Origin: Silene latifolia
Lineage: Eukaryota; Streptophyta; Magnoliopsida; Caryophyllales; Caryophyllaceae
Reading direction: 5' to 3'
Assembly (NCBI RefSeq): GCF_048544455.1
Contig: NC_133537.1
Coordinates: 68,233,634 to 68,297,633 of the forward strand
DNA: 64,000 nucleotides
The notes below the pieces were generated by a model, which was given only the letters and a program-made list of their open reading frames with translations, was not told the origin of the DNA and ran no database searches. The position numbers and the translations under genes were made by a program. Of this stretch, positions 22,449 to 34,219 are shown piece by piece; the stretch's first letter is position 1, and the number at the start of each line of letters is the position of its first letter.

Positions 22449-23877
22449 TGTGACACCCCCATACTCCAAGTGCCTTACCAGGACCACTCAGGTATAGGAA
22501 CATCACCATCTCGGTTACCCGAGGCAATGAATATCATAAGACAATAACGAAACGTACTTTAAAAGTAAATATAAAGTTTAAGTGATAGAACTGAACTCCA
22601 AAACTGTTAAAAGAAAATACAACTGTTCTCATATGTTAAACAAACTAGCTAAAGAACAACATTCGACACAGCGGAAGACTTCTAAAACGGCTCGTGATGA
22701 CTCAACCCAACTATCCCATGCGCATCAACCAAACCTGCTCAATAACTGCTCACCACCCCCGAATGGATCACCACAGTTTTTAAAACATTTAAACGGGGTC
22801 AGTACTAATTACAAAACACAAACCCACAACGAAACAAGTACGCAAACAACTCAACAACACAACAATCCTCCAAACTCCATAATCAATCTCCACACAACTG
22901 ACTACACACTAAAGTGTGTAGCCCTGCCAGAGTATCCATCGCAAAAGATACTCCACACCGCCAGTGGGGTACCGCAGCCGTTCCCACCTAAGCCCTGCTC
23001 ATCTCCATCGAGCGATAAACCCATGTTCATTAATGTGCACATCCCCTCCTGTGGCGGGTTCCACAGAGGGCGAATCAAGGGCGTGAAGCCACTCCCGCAA
23101 GTGACTCCACTCAGCCAGGGACGCACCCCGAAGATCACAGATAGATAAACAGTAATCACAACACAAAACCAACAACCGTCTGAATCAATCAATAATACGA
23201 AATCACAACCGTCTGAATCAATCAACAATCACTAACTACAGCACAATCACCACATATTATGTAATTAATACTGAGTAGGGAAACCCTACCTGAAATAAGC
23301 CATCATAAGACCGTCACAACCAGCTAATCAAAATGCTCTTCTACGAAATCTCCTCCTATAAACACATATACAATCATGCAATTACTACTAAGCCAATCAA
23401 ACACCCAAAACCCCCAAATTACCCAATTAGGGTTTTGAACAAACTCAACGAACCACTATAAAAAATATACAAGAATCTTACCCTTGACGCTACGAATTCA
23501 ACGGTGTACAGAATAAGACTATCCGACGATCCCAGCCCTTGAGATTTGTTAACAACGCGAACAAGGAGAACAACGTAACTCTTTTTCTCTCTTGAATTGT
23601 TTTAGAAAAGTGAAAACTGATTAAGAAAGGTGGCGGAAATCCTTTTATATTAATCACGCGTTATTAATAAAACCCGGCTAAAATAACCCGTAAGACTCAC
23701 TTACTCGATCGAGTAAGTAACTTACTCGATCGAGTGCCCCTTACTCGATCGAGTGCCACACATACTCGATGGAGTACCCATCAGACAGACTACTGTTTCG
23801 TATAAAAATATACTTACTCGACAGAGTAAGCCCCACTCGATAGAGTACCCATAGACATAGAAAACCGTAGTATTACA
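22449..23877 (-). repeat. 3' LTR of D (1429 bp)
   Basis: On the plus strand it reads TGTGACACCC...GTATTACA. It matches 38615-40039 at roughly 98% by eye. Six TCGATCGA-type palindromes (ACTCGATCGAGT and variants) lie between about 23700 and 23850. The 188-aa frame at 22582-23148 is interrupted in the partner LTR and is not a gene. Confidence 0.92.
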
Positions 23878-23920
23878 GTCTTCCCTCCTTAAAAAGAACT
23901 TCGTCCCCGAAGTTCAACCC
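23878..23920 (-). promoter_or_regulatory. polypurine tract and adjacent hairpin of D
   Basis: On the minus strand CTTTTTAAGGAGGGAAGAC ends at the first base of the 3' LTR. Just upstream is the perfect inverted repeat GAACTTCG-TCCC-CGAAGTTC (plus strand about 23897-23916). A second hairpin plus purine run lies at 24205-24242. Confidence 0.75.
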
Positions 23921-25190
23921 ATACTCAAAACAAACATACAAACTCGACCAAGACACAACAACACAACTAAGAACTCAAAACAAAACCCCAACCTATAAAA
24001 CATGAACTCTTAACACCAACTCCACCAACTATGCCTACCTCCACAACACAGCTCACGATATCGTATCAACTACATCATAGTCTCTCTCGACACCAACTCT
24101 AAACACTACAAACTACTATCCACAAACGCTGCTAGCTCCGTAACATATTATCCACTAGAAAATGCGATATCAAAACACTCATAACATCAAACGGAATGTT
24201 ACATTCTACCACCCTTAAAAGGAACTTCGTCCTCGAAGTTTACTCACACTTATAAACATCATCATCCAACTGCCAAAACTATGGAACTCATAATCATCAT
24301 CACCCAACTGTCAACACTATCGAAATATTCTCACACTCCTAAGCATCACACTACTACAAGCACGACCATGGCCTTTTAACAATATCAACCACAAAACAAA
24401 TCCATCATTTATGCTACACTAACACTCTACTTCCCATTTATATTACAACATGCACAACCATGAAACTCTCTTTTATCGCATCCTACTCCTCTTAAGACAA
24501 ATGTTACGTCCTCGTAACTCACTAATACTAAATCCTTAGCTATATCATCTCATTATTCTCATCACCACCACATGTCAAAGATAACCGCATATAACCTCAT
24601 TTATATAACCATTCCTATTTCCAAGGCTCTCTTACTTAAACAGTTCTCATACCTCAATTCATTCTGCACTCCATCTAACCAATACCACAAAATCCTTAGC
24701 ATAACCAACACTGCAACTCTTCCACATTACCGCAACACAACATACCTCTCTATATAAAACACCTATCGCCAAAAGCCTAACTCACGATCCACACTTGTTA
24801 CATACACTCACACTAGATCCTCAAATTCTTTTCTTTCATTACTGCAAAATTCATACATAACTTAACACGATACTAATTCCCAATACCCTACACTCACTGT
24901 CTCAACAAAAGATTATAAACCACTTGCAGCTCTCAGATCAGTACAATACATGTTCCACTATTCACTTGCCATTACTATGTCTACCAATGCCTCATCTTAA
25001 AATAAGATCAAAATTACTGTAACAACCACTCACACTGTGTCCCATCAACAGAATATCGCTATACCATGCCGACAATAGAAACATACACAACTCCCGTCCA
25101 TATCATACTCTACCCTCACACCCAGCTGAAACTGGTAAGAAACATCAATAAACAAAACAACTGTCTATATGTACAACCCGAAACTCACAG
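23921..25190 (-). other. D internal domain, 3' part (non-coding)
   Basis: This is A/C-rich on the plus strand with no supported gene on either strand. A second PPT-like element occurs at 24190-24242. E is inserted after CACAG at 25186-25190. Confidence 0.65.
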
Positions 25191-25894
25191 TGTTGGGCTC
25201 AAAATTATTCTGCCTGACCTGACGAAGGCCAGGCGACATCCAAAGATAAGTTCCAAGCAAAAGACATATGAAACCAGGCATTTATTCAAACACGGATAGG
25301 CACCAAGCAGGAGTTGATGAAAGACAGGCGAAAGATAACCAGCAGCCTGAAAAGGAAAAGCACCAGGCCACTGCAGGAGACAAACAGGAAACTGATATAT
25401 GTTCCCTACAAAAAAGGAAGACCAATTCCAGAAAGCTATGATATAGGAAGCAGTCAAAGCACGGCTAATAAAATGGCAACCACCTCCGGGTAAATAGGGC
25501 ACATTCCCTATTTACCAGGAAACCCTAAACGGCATAAGAAGGAAGGAGAGATCAACTATAAATAGAAAGGAAGAGAAGATCAGAAGGATCATCAGATATA
25601 CCCTTACTTTTACTTATATTTTTATATTCTTAAGCAATCTATTCGCCTGTCACGCCTGATATAACAATACTCTGTCAGGTTATCTAAAACCATAGTAACA
25701 ATCACTCCTGGCTTGGTGCCCGTGGTTTTTTCCCTTATTCCCAGGGTTTTTCCACGTATAAAAATCTTTGTGTCATTATTTATTAGTTCATTTTGCACTT
25801 AACTGTACCAATCAGGCGAGTTGTTTGAGTTAGATCACCCTACATATAAATCCCTGGCAGGACAATCTAGATCAGTAAAAACCCTGCCAAAACA
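25191..25894 (+). repeat. 5' LTR of E (704 bp)
   Basis: The LTR begins TGTTGGGCTC and ends GCCAAAACA. A TATAAATAG box at about 25557 and the transcribed-looking downstream sequence suggest the promoter. It pairs with 34562-35266. Confidence 0.93.
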
Positions 25895-25895
25895 A

Positions 25896-25913
25896 TTGGC
25901 GCCCACCGTGGGG
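25896..25913 (+). promoter_or_regulatory. primer-binding site of E
   Basis: TTGGCGCCCACCGTGGGG lies one base after the LTR. It is the same class of site as in C1 and C2, with G for A at one position. Confidence 0.88.
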
Positions 25914-25972
25914 CATCTAGCTCAAAAATAATCAAAAACCATAACTAAACACCACAAGAAAACTAAGAAAAG

Positions 25973-26998
25973 ATGGCAGGTGATAGCGTTGAGCAACAAT
26001 TAGCTGCTTCCAAACAACAGTTGTTGGAGATGGAACAACTGAAACAAAAAATGGTCCAGGCTGAAGCAGAAGTGGCAAAATTGAAAGAATCAGAATCCAA
26101 CCTAAAAATACAGCTGGGAGAAAAAGCTTCAGGATCAAAGTTGAAAGTCCAGCCTGGCACACCATTCTCCTCAATCATAAGGAACATTGATTTCTCCAAT
26201 ATGGGCACTCCTACTCCATCAAAGTCCAAAGTAGGAGAAGAGACAGACTCAGGAGAACTCCAAAATGAAGAGACCTCATCAGATCAGACTAACACGGCCA
26301 TTATGATGGCTATGCTCCAAGAAATCCAAAAACTTCATGAGAGATTTGAAAAAATTCCAGGAGTTCCTACCCCAATTGAAGAAGTAAATCCAGAGAGCTA
26401 TGCTGATTCACCCTTTGTGGATGAAATAGAAAAAATAGACCTGTCAAAGAAATTTGTGATTCCCTCAATGAGAATCTATGATGGAACCACAGATCCACAG
26501 AACCATGTTGCCTATTACAAGCAAAGGATGCTGGCATCATCAATTCCCAGTGAACTACGTCAAGTCTGCATGTGTAAGGGATTTGGAACAACTCTGAACG
26601 GACGCCGCCCGCAATGGTACATAAACTCGCCAAATGGAAGCATCAAGTCCTTTGGCGACCTGGTCAACTCTTTCAATCATCGGTTTGCACAAAAGCAACA
26701 GCAGGAACTAGAAAAGAGATCCGATGACCTATACAGGGTTAAACAAAAGCCTGGAGAATCCATCAGATCTTACATGACAAGATTCAACAAAGAAAAGGTT
26801 TCAATCCCCAGATGTGATGTTGGAACAGCCGTTGAAGCTTTCAGGCAAGGCCTACCCCTGGACAGTGATTTCTACGATGCAATGACCATGAAGCCCTGTC
26901 ATACCTTTGAAGATTTCCAAGCATTAGCCATAGGCTATATCAGGCTGGAAGAAGACAAAGGCTACAAGGCGATAATGCGACAACAACTCGGGATATGA
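25973..26998 (+). CDS. Gag of E, N-terminal and capsid part (341 aa)
   Basis: The ATG at 25973 follows a short leader. Residues about 5-60 form a coiled coil (QQLAASKQQLLEMEQLKQKM). Residues about 135-310 are the Retrotrans_gag domain: SYADSPFVDEI, MRIYDGTTDPQNHVAYYKQRM, MCKGFGTTLNG, WYINSPNGSIKSF, and RVKQKPGESIRSYMTRFNKE. It ends at a TGA at 26996-26998. The nucleocapsid part continues in other frames (next entry), so the intact product would lack its zinc knuckle. The capsid domain itself is uninterrupted. Confidence 0.85.
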   Translation: MAGDSVEQQLAASKQQLLEMEQLKQKMVQAEAEVAKLKESESNLKIQLGEKASGSKLKVQPGTPFSSIIRNIDFSNMGTPTPSKSKVGEETDSGELQNEETSSDQTNTAIMMAMLQEIQKLHERFEKIPGVPTPIEEVNPESYADSPFVDEIEKIDLSKKFVIPSMRIYDGTTDPQNHVAYYKQRMLASSIPSELRQVCMCKGFGTTLNGRRPQWYINSPNGSIKSFGDLVNSFNHRFAQKQQQELEKRSDDLYRVKQKPGESIRSYMTRFNKEKVSIPRCDVGTAVEAFRQGLPLDSDFYDAMTMKPCHTFEDFQALAIGYIRLEEDKGYKAIMRQQLGI

Positions 26999-27500
26999 CA
27001 AAACCAACAGAAAAAGCTCTAACCACGAGGAAGCAGTTCCAGGCCATCTCCTACACGAGACCCGACGGATCGGAAGTCAACTATACACATGAACAACGAG
27101 GTAACTCCTATACTTATCCTCCCGTCCAGAATATAACTTCTCTGTTGACATTGCGGGACTAATCAAGAGACTTGACCATATGGGAGACATTGTCAAGTGG
27201 CCAAAGAAGTCAGACAACCCCAACTCAAGGAAGGACACCACCAGGTGGTGCGAATTTCACATGGACATAGAGCACACAATGGAAGAATGCCCGGGATTAC
27301 GGAGACAAGTGGCTTACCGCTAAAGAAAGGATACGAAAGACTTGATGCCAACAAAGAACAGGGAAGATGATGGAACAAGAAAAAACATAGAAAGGCAACA
27401 ACGTGACTTACCCCCTGCACCACCCATCTATGAAGTCAAATTCATCAATGGAGGATCGAAATTTGTGGCACGACACCATTTCGGTGCAAAGAAAATTGCC
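26999..27500 (+). pseudogene. nucleocapsid part of E gag, frameshifted
   Basis: Translated fragments include IAGLIKRLDHMGDIVKWPKK and a CX2HX4HX4C knuckle, WCEFHMDIEHTMEEC, at about 27245-27290. A stop follows at about 27322. The knuckle type matches C (RCEYHNDIGHNTEDC) and G (YCDYHRGKGHDTENC). Confidence 0.75.
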
Positions 27501-27511
27501 AGGAGTCAAAA

Positions 27512-27895
27512 ATGAAATCTCCTTTTAAACCTATCAATTTACCTCAAATTACTTTTGACGACACTGATATGCAGGGCATTCCAGACCTCCACCATGATAG
27601 CCTGGTCATCACCATGCAAATAGGGACTGCACGTGTCATGAGAATCCTGGTAGATGGAGGCAGTTCAGTAAACCTGATCATGCTTGACGTCCTTAAAGCA
27701 ATGAAGATTGATGAAAGCCAAATCATAAAGAAGTCTAATGTCCTAGTAGGATTCAGTGGAGAAACAAGGAACACACTGGGAGAAATTCACCTGCCCACAT
27801 ACGTGGAAGGAGTATCTTCATACGAAAGATTTGAGTCCTCGGATCGCTGTCATCCTACAATGCCATATTGGGAAGACCATGGATCCACAACGTAA
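27512..27895 (+). pseudogene. aspartic protease of E
   Basis: The frame contains MRILVDGGSSVNLIMLDVL (about 27638-27695). It is a retropepsin active-site region in which the usual D-T/S-G is DGG-S. The flap-side sequence KSNVLVGFSGETRNTLGEIHLP follows. The frame is lost after about 27830 in a stretch matching the pre-RT linker. An Asp-Gly-Gly active site is recurrent in Tat-lineage proteases, so this may not be a loss of function; the frame loss downstream is. Confidence 0.78.
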
Positions 27896-29215
27896 GGGCC
27901 ATACCCTCCACCTATCACCAATGCATCAAAATACCAACAGAATGGGGAGTAGCAACCATAAAAGGTGAACATAAATCTGCCCAGGAATGCTATACTGAGT
28001 CACCGAAGCCTTCCAAGGCAGGTAAGTCTCTCGCCTAGCAATTACGGTAAGACTGTCAGACAACTCATGTGGCGTAGAAACCAAAATGGAAACTCGATCA
28101 AGTAATTTTAGACCCTGAGTACCCTGACAGGCACGTACTGGTAGGATCTGATGTCCCTGATAACATCCGGCCAGAATTGGTAAATTTTCTTAAAGGTAAA
28201 TCTTCATGTTTTGCCTGGTCACATTTTGATATGACCGGTATAGATGCCAATATTATTACACATAAACTAAATATAGATGAGTCTTATAAGCCTGTCCAGC
28301 AGAAAAGAAGAAAGTTTGCCGCTGAAAGACATGTTATCATTAATGAAGAAGTGGACAAATTATTGGACATGGGGATGATAAGAGAAGTCATGTACCCTAA
28401 CTGGCTAGCCAACGTAGTGGTGGTACAAAAGAAGAATGGCAAGTAGAGAGTTTGTGTAGATTACACAGACCTCAATAAAGCTCGCCCAAAAGACCCATTT
28501 CCGCTCCCACACATAGACGCAATGGTGGATGCTACAAAGAGGCATGAACTCGACATTCATGGATGCCTCAAGTGGATTCAATCAAATCAAGATGCACCCA
28601 TCTCGATCAGAACATCTTCGCATTTATCACGGAAAGAGGCATATCTACACAAAGCAATGCCCTTTGGCACGAAAAATGCAGGGGCAACATACCAACGCCT
28701 GGTCAATACAATGTTTAAAGACCAAATAGGAGACACCATGGAAGTCTATATTGATGACATGGTAGTTAAATCAAAGAAAGTCAAGATCATGTCGGGGACT
28801 TGGAGACAGACCTTTAAGATCCTGGAAGAATTTAATATGAAACTTAACCCATCCAAATGCCATTTTGGAGTATCTTGAGCAAATTCCTAGGTTACATGGT
28901 GACCAAAAGAGGAATAGAAGCCAACCCAGAACAAATAAGAGCCATACTAGAACTGGAATCCCCAAGTCGGTCAAAGATATTCAAAAACCGACGGGGACGA
29001 ATTGCAGCCCGAATAGATTCATTTCCAGATCATCGATAAGGTGCAAGGCATTTTATGACCTACTCGGGAAGAACAAGGCATTCAAATGGTTGCTGAACAC
29101 GAGACAGCCTTTCCAGGAGCTCAAAACATACCGACTACACCTCCACTACTTGCCAAACCAGACAAAGGAGAACCCCAGACGGTCTACCTATCTCATCACG
29201 TAAAACAAAGAGTAA
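27896..29215 (+). pseudogene. reverse transcriptase of E, broken
   Basis: The N-terminal part is at 28177-28443 (FAWSHFDMTGIDANIITHKLN, PVQQKRRKFAAERH, MIREVMYPNWLANVVVV). It stops at TAG 28444-28446, where other copies have TGG in KWRVCVD. The middle palm is garbled between about 28545 and 28660. The catalytic box [14 protein letters not shown] is at about 28738-28780. The thumb region (LGYMVTKRGIEANPEQI) is near 28885 in a changed frame. Several of the changes fall at CAG/CTG sites. Confidence 0.8.
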
Positions 29216-29519
29216 GTGGAGTCGACCAAAGAAATTGATGGCCAAAAGCATCCAGTTTACTATGTAAGTAAAAGTCTCCTAGACGCAGAAACCAGGTATG
29301 GCTTACTTGAAAAATACATACTTGCTTTAGTAATGTCCTGCACTAAACTTCGACCTTATTTTAAGAGTCACCCAATTATTGTAAAAACCAACCTGCCTAT
29401 CAAAACTGTCCTGAGAAAGCCTGAGTTGTCGGTAATGGCAAAATGGTCGACAAATTAGCACCTATGATATAACCTTTGAACCCAGGACGGTAATTAAATC
29501 TCAGGCACTAGCAGACTTC
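29216..29519 (+). pseudogene. first (gypsy-type) RNase H of E, partial
   Basis: The frame 29216-29458 gives KHPVYYVSKSLLDAETRYG, LALVMSCTKLRPYF and IKTVLRKPELS, the C-terminal half of the RT-linked RNase H. The N-terminal half before it lies in the broken 29040-29215 stretch. Confidence 0.75.
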
Positions 29520-29990
29520 GTGGCTGAATTCAGTCCTACCCAAGAACCAGACCTCATAAAAGAGGTCAATCTTCTTGACACCCGAAAGACAGACCAGGAA
29601 TGGACTCTCCATGTAGATGGAGCAACAAATATGAAAGGCACTGGCCTAGGACTAGTCCTAAAATCACCACAGGGAGACCTAATTGCACAGGCTATAAATT
29701 GTGAATTCAAAGCCACGAATAATGAGGCTGAATATGAAGCCCTGATTGCTGGACTAAAGGTATGTATAGAACTCGGTGTAGCAAACCTCAAGGTAAAAAC
29801 TGACTCTCTCTTAATTTCCAATCAAATCAAAGGAGTATATGCTGCAAAAGATTCAAAGATGATACTCTATTTGGAATATGTCAAAAACCTTTGCAAAAAA
29901 TTCAAAACCTTTGACATTGACCAAATACCAAGGGACTTAAATACCCAGGCAGATGCCCTAGCTGACTGGGATCAAACTTCACCTTTGTGT
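29520..29990 (+). pseudogene. second (archaeal-type) RNase H of E
   Basis: The domain is nearly intact in one frame: EWTLHVDGATNMKGTGLGL, FKATNNEAEYEALIAGL, VKTDSLLISNQIKGVY, MILYLEYVKNL and IPRDLNTQADALA. The acidic residues Asp (HVDG), Glu (AEYEAL), Asp (KTDSLL) and the terminal Asp (QADALA) are all present. This additional RNase H between the first RNase H and integrase marks the Tat lineage. The frame then changes near 29970 before integrase. Confidence 0.82.
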
Positions 29991-31305
29991 TTGACAAAAT
30001 ACCCATCGTCCACCTGTTGGAACCAACCATAGAAAGGCCTGAACAAATTTGCCCTATCCAGGAAGATACAACCTCCTGGACTAAACCCTACTATGATTGG
30101 TTCTTACAGGGGATACTCCCTACAAATAAAAACGAAGCAAGGGCCCTGAAAATCAAAGCATCCACTTATACCATTATAAATAACACCTTGTTTAAAAAGT
30201 CTCAGGCTGGACCTTACTTACGTTGCCTGGAACCAAATGAAGCCAGCCAGGTCATAGAAGACATACATGATGGATACTGCGGAAATCATAAAGGTGGAAG
30301 AAGCTTGGCAAACAAAATTCTCGTGAGGCTACTGCCAACCCACGAGAGCCGATCGCATAGCATATAGCTCAAAATGTGAAGCCTGCCAAATCCAATCCCC
30401 TTATATCCATCAACCATCAGAGCTACTACATTCCATCTCAGCCCCCTGGCCATTCATGAAATGGGGCATGGACATAGTAGGCAAGCTACCTCAGGCGCCT
30501 GGACAAAAAGTCTTCATGCTAGCAATGACTGACTACTTTTCCAAATGGATAGAGGCAGACTCTTACAGGCAAATCAAAGAAAAGGATGTCATATCATTTA
30601 CCAAAAGGAATATCATATGCAGATATGGAATACCTTGTAAATAGTCCGTGATAATGGTACACAATTTGTGGGAAAAAAAGAACAAAGAAACTTCGTGCAC
30701 AATGGAATATCAACCTAGTCACATCTACACCAGGCTAACCTAAAGCCAACGACCAAGCAGAATCAAGTAACAAAGTAGTAATGTTTGCTGAAGAAAAAGT
30801 GAAAATAAGAAAAGGAAGATGGGCGTAAGAGCTCCCCTAGTCCTATGGGCTGACAGACCACACCCAAAAAAACGACCCACGGGCCGGACACCATATTCCC
30901 TGGTCTATGGATGCGAAGCAGTAATACCAGCAGAAATTCATGTGCCAACTACCAGAAGTAGCCTGAACACAATAGAAGAGAATAGGCCCCTATTGCAGGA
31001 TAACCTACTCTTAACAGAAGAACTGAGGGATGCAGCCAAAGTCAGGATAGCCGCCTACCAACACAAAAGAGCCGAAGTTACAATAAAAATGTCAACATCA
31101 GAGTATTCAACGAAGGAGACCTGGTCCTAAGGAAAGTTTTCCCCAACACCAGAGAAAAGAGCGCAGGCAAACTAGCCCCTACATGGGAAGGCCCGTACTT
31201 AATTGATTCAATAGTGGGACAAGGAGCTTACAGGCTACAAACTTTGGAAGGAGAAATGATCCCCAGATCTTGGAACATTTCCCACTTAAAACTATTTCAT
31301 ATCTG
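29987..31305 (+). pseudogene. integrase of E, broken
   Basis: The zinc-binding N-terminus spans about 30240-30400 (VIEDIHDGYCGNHKGGRSL, then the CX2C part in another frame). Core: first Asp in FMKWGMDIVGKL (30456), second in a DNGTQFVG segment at about 30650-30675 just past a TAG, and the Glu region near AESSNK (about 30755). The middle part is at 30819-31110 (YSLVYGCEAVIPAEIHVPT). The C-terminal domain is at about 31095-31305 (GDLVLRKVFPNT, WEGPYLIDSIVG, SWNISHLKLFHI). At least four frame changes or stops make it non-functional. Confidence 0.82.
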
Positions 31306-32066
31306 AGAAGCAGGTAAAACTACCCACCCTATATACATGTCAATAGAACTTCCTGCTATATGCTAAATTGCTTGCCTGTTATTCTTAGCTTCATCTAAAA
31401 CTTTATTTCAAATCCTGAAAACTTGTTTTACGCCTTCTTTTCACTTATTATATATTACACTTTAGGCTTAAACAAATGTTCAGGATTGAGGGCCACTCCA
31501 CCCAACCTGAATAGCATTTCTAAAAATGCTCTAATTTGGCACCTGCCTGCCTGACCTGAAAATTAAATCTGAGCTCAGTACATAAAAAGACAAGAACAAA
31601 GGTGGAATAGACCAGAGTACTTGTCAAAGAAGCCCTCCTGACAGGCTGAGGGCCATAAGCCCTTCTGACCGGCAACCACACTCATTCTTAAAAGCCCTCC
31701 TGACAGGCAAATAGAGCCACCATTCCCCATAAACACAGGAATGAGGGCCATAAGCCCTCCCGACGATGTGCATCACTCTAACAAAAAAAATATCACATGA
31801 ATGTACGGGTACAAATTCCAATCAAACACAAAGAAGAAAATCAAGAGAAGAAAGGATATATATATTAAAACCTACCCAGGAATATACCCTTCCCAGCAGA
31901 AAAGAACAAACCGTTTATCCAGGAAAAGCCAACAAAAACCAAAACAAGTTCTAAATTGTTTGTTTAGGGAACATCCCCCCCCCCCCGAATAGGCCAAAAC
32001 AACACAAAATTCCACAAGAAAAAACCAAACTAGCCCGCCTTGGACATAGTAGCAGAGCCAATCCCC
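31306..32066 (+). other. E spacer between integrase and antisense ORF
   Basis: I find no gene. Repeated GCCCTCCTGACAGGC units occur at about 31633 and 31690, with variants at about 31660 and 31753, and a C run lies at 31976-31986. The unit contains the small palindrome CCTGACAGG. Confidence 0.6.
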
Positions 32067-34219
32067 TCATCGCCAGACCTCCTCCTCTTCATCTCCCTCC
32101 CCTTCAAAGATCACTATTTTCCCTTTGGATGGAGGAGAGTCCACTTCCTCGTCAGCATGCAACTTACAAAGCTCGGGATAAGTGGTATTAAGGTCACCAA
32201 CTCCCCGATCGGATTCCAAAAGGCCCGACTTCAGCAGCTCCTTCATAGCATCCACACGACCCTTGCCAAAGAAATACGTGCAAAGATCTTTGTACCTAGC
32301 CCGGACCTCATCCCTCTCTACATCCAATTCTTCATTTACCTTTAATCGCTCCCGCATAGCTCGCTTTTCAGCCTTCAACTCTTCCCGAGCAATATCAAAC
32401 TTAGCCTGAAGAGCTTTGGAGCATCTTGAGAGATTTCACTTAGAAGACTCCACCAAAGAACCGAGCCTTCCCGCCTCATTATCCTCCTTCAAAGAATGAT
32501 TCTCACCTTAGACACCTCCAACTCGCCTTTAAACTTGTCAAAGATCTTTTTCAAGATTTGTACCTCCCAATCCAAGGTATTTTTAGACCATGGGTGATTC
32601 CATTGACAGCGCTCCTCAAAGACATCATTAACATTCTAAACAAAAGAAAAATACCTATCTAAGCCACAAAAAAGAAAACACACACAAAAACCCACAATAA
32701 ACAAAGACAGAGAATATATACCTCTTGAAGCATGGTAATCGGGTTGGCAAAAAGATAGTCCCCGGAACGATACATAGCAGCCAAAGCACGGGCAGAAGCT
32801 TCCTCTGCCTGGTACTTGAAATAGGGATCATCAACCACAAAAGCCTGAGCCTGAATTTGATCCTTGGCAAACTGGACCTCATCCATACGAGCCCTGACCC
32901 CCTGACCTCATGAACTCCTCCTAAAGACTCATCCACTCTCTTCCTCTTCTCAGGACGGTCACTATCATCCACAATCTTTTCAGGCGACGCCAACTGAACC
33001 TCCTGCACATGTTCCTGAACTTGAACAGCACTGTCACTTCCCGTTGCCTCACTGCTCTTTGACTTCTCCCCTGTAATCTCAGAGACCCCTGCCTTCACCA
33101 AAGACAGACCAAAACTAGCAATTCTGGCAGAAGCCCTGGTAGCTGCACGGCGAGTTTCTAAATCAGCAATATAAGCATGAACCCAATAAAGGAAACAAAA
33201 TGACAAAAATAAGCAAAAGAACTTACTCCCTGACGAAGATGCCCCTAGAACCTTAGTGCTCTTCACAGGCTTATACGTACTCAACTTAGCCTTCTTAAAA
33301 CGAGGCATAAAAGCCTCGCCCTGCATGCAGTGCCAAGCCCTCTCGCTCTTCGTAACGCCATAAACGCTGCTATCCGGTCAGCCGACCCCTCAGCATTAGG
33401 ATCATTCACCCAATCATTTACTAAAAGAAAGCATGGGCAAAGTAAGTAAACTCTCCAAAACATATTATTACCAAACCAAAAATAATGCAGGAAAGAAAGT
33501 TACCTTCTTCAACAGCTGGGTAATTGAGATAGTCCAGGTCAGGGGCAATTGAATCAGCCTTGATAAACATATAGGTTTGAGCCCATCCTTTATCATCCCC
33601 TGAATCAAAGTTGGTAATCAGGTGAGCCATCTTTGACCTGACTCGAAAATTGAACCTCCCAGTAGAATGACTCTTCAGGTGATAGACATTCTTGAAATCA
33701 TCCAGGGTAATAACCAATTTATGCTTAGAATATAAATGCTCAACAGAATGGACAATTTTCCAGACCATTGGCATGAGTTGAAACGGAGGAACCCTGATAG
33801 CCCTAATCACCTCAGTCATGAAAGGAGAAAGGGGAAGCTGACCGCCACCCCTGAACGCCCACTCAAAAATACGAACCAACCCGGGCTACTCCAATTAGCC
33901 CTAACAGACTGTTCTCGTGAATCCAAACCTCAGCCCCATGAGGAATAAGGCCCCCGCCCTTTATATAATGCTCAAAAGCAGGTTTCAGTTGATTGGCTTC
34001 TTGAAAAGAAGCCGCCAAAGCCTTATTAAGAGAATATTCAACCCCCTTATAAGACATGGACAGAACCTCTGGAGGAGCAACAATCTCCATCACATCATCC
34101 TCAGGGATGATATCAGGAACCCTCTCAACCTCAGCAGAAACCATTTCAACTTCAACAGGAACTTCTTCAGCCTCAGCAGGAGCTTTTGAAGCTACTGTCC
34201 TTCTCCTGCCACCAGCCAT
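32067..34219 (-). CDS. antisense ORF of E with Transposase_28-like domain, apparently spliced
   Basis: It is transcribed opposite to gag-pol. The ATG at 34217-34219 opens MAGGRRRTVASKAPAEAEEV. The first exons contain a region resembling the Pfam 'putative gypsy type transposon' domain (WAFRGGGQLPLSPFMTEVIRAI, HLYSKHKLVITLDDFKNVYHL, KGWAQTYMFIKADS), then a Ser/acidic region, a coiled coil (MRERLKVNEELDVERDEVRARY) and an acidic end. Frame breaks coincide with plausible GT-AG introns on the minus strand: 33503-33421 (83 bp), 33226-33158 (69 bp, GTAAGT donor, CTGATTTAG acceptor) and 32721-32636 (86 bp). A further frame change lies near 33870, with others at 32880-32920 and 32380-32500. The function is unknown; extra antisense ORFs are known from Tat-lineage elements. 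Confidence 0.68.
32636..32721 (-). other. predicted intron 3 of the E antisense ORF
   Basis: The minus-strand donor GTATATATTC starts at 32721 and the acceptor TTTTGTTTAG ends at 32636. An alternative acceptor (GGCTTAG) exists about 20 bp earlier. The following exon encodes a helical, coiled-coil-like stretch. Confidence 0.5.
33158..33226 (-). other. predicted intron 2 of the E antisense ORF
   Basis: The minus strand has a consensus donor GTAAGT at 33226-33221 and an acceptor with branch-like TGCTGATTTAG ending at 33158. The interior is T-rich. At 69 bp it is near the lower size limit for plant introns. Confidence 0.62.
33421..33503 (-). other. predicted intron 1 of the E antisense ORF
   Basis: The minus strand reads GAAG|GTAACTTTCT ... 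GCTTTCTTTTAG|TAAATG. The inside is T-rich and breaks the frame, and coding-like sequence lies on both sides. Confidence 0.6.

Noticed and set aside
22582..23148. 188-aa open frame
   Set aside because: It lies wholly within the D LTR and is disrupted in the partner LTR (38748-39300). It has no domain-like sequence.
23700..23860. Possible CRISPR-like array of short palindromes
   Set aside because: Units are 8-12 bp with irregular spacers, inside a plant LTR. There are no cas genes and the genome is eukaryotic.
24572..25299. Small frames in the D internal domain
   Set aside because: They are low-complexity A/C-rich translations without domain similarity or support from another copy.
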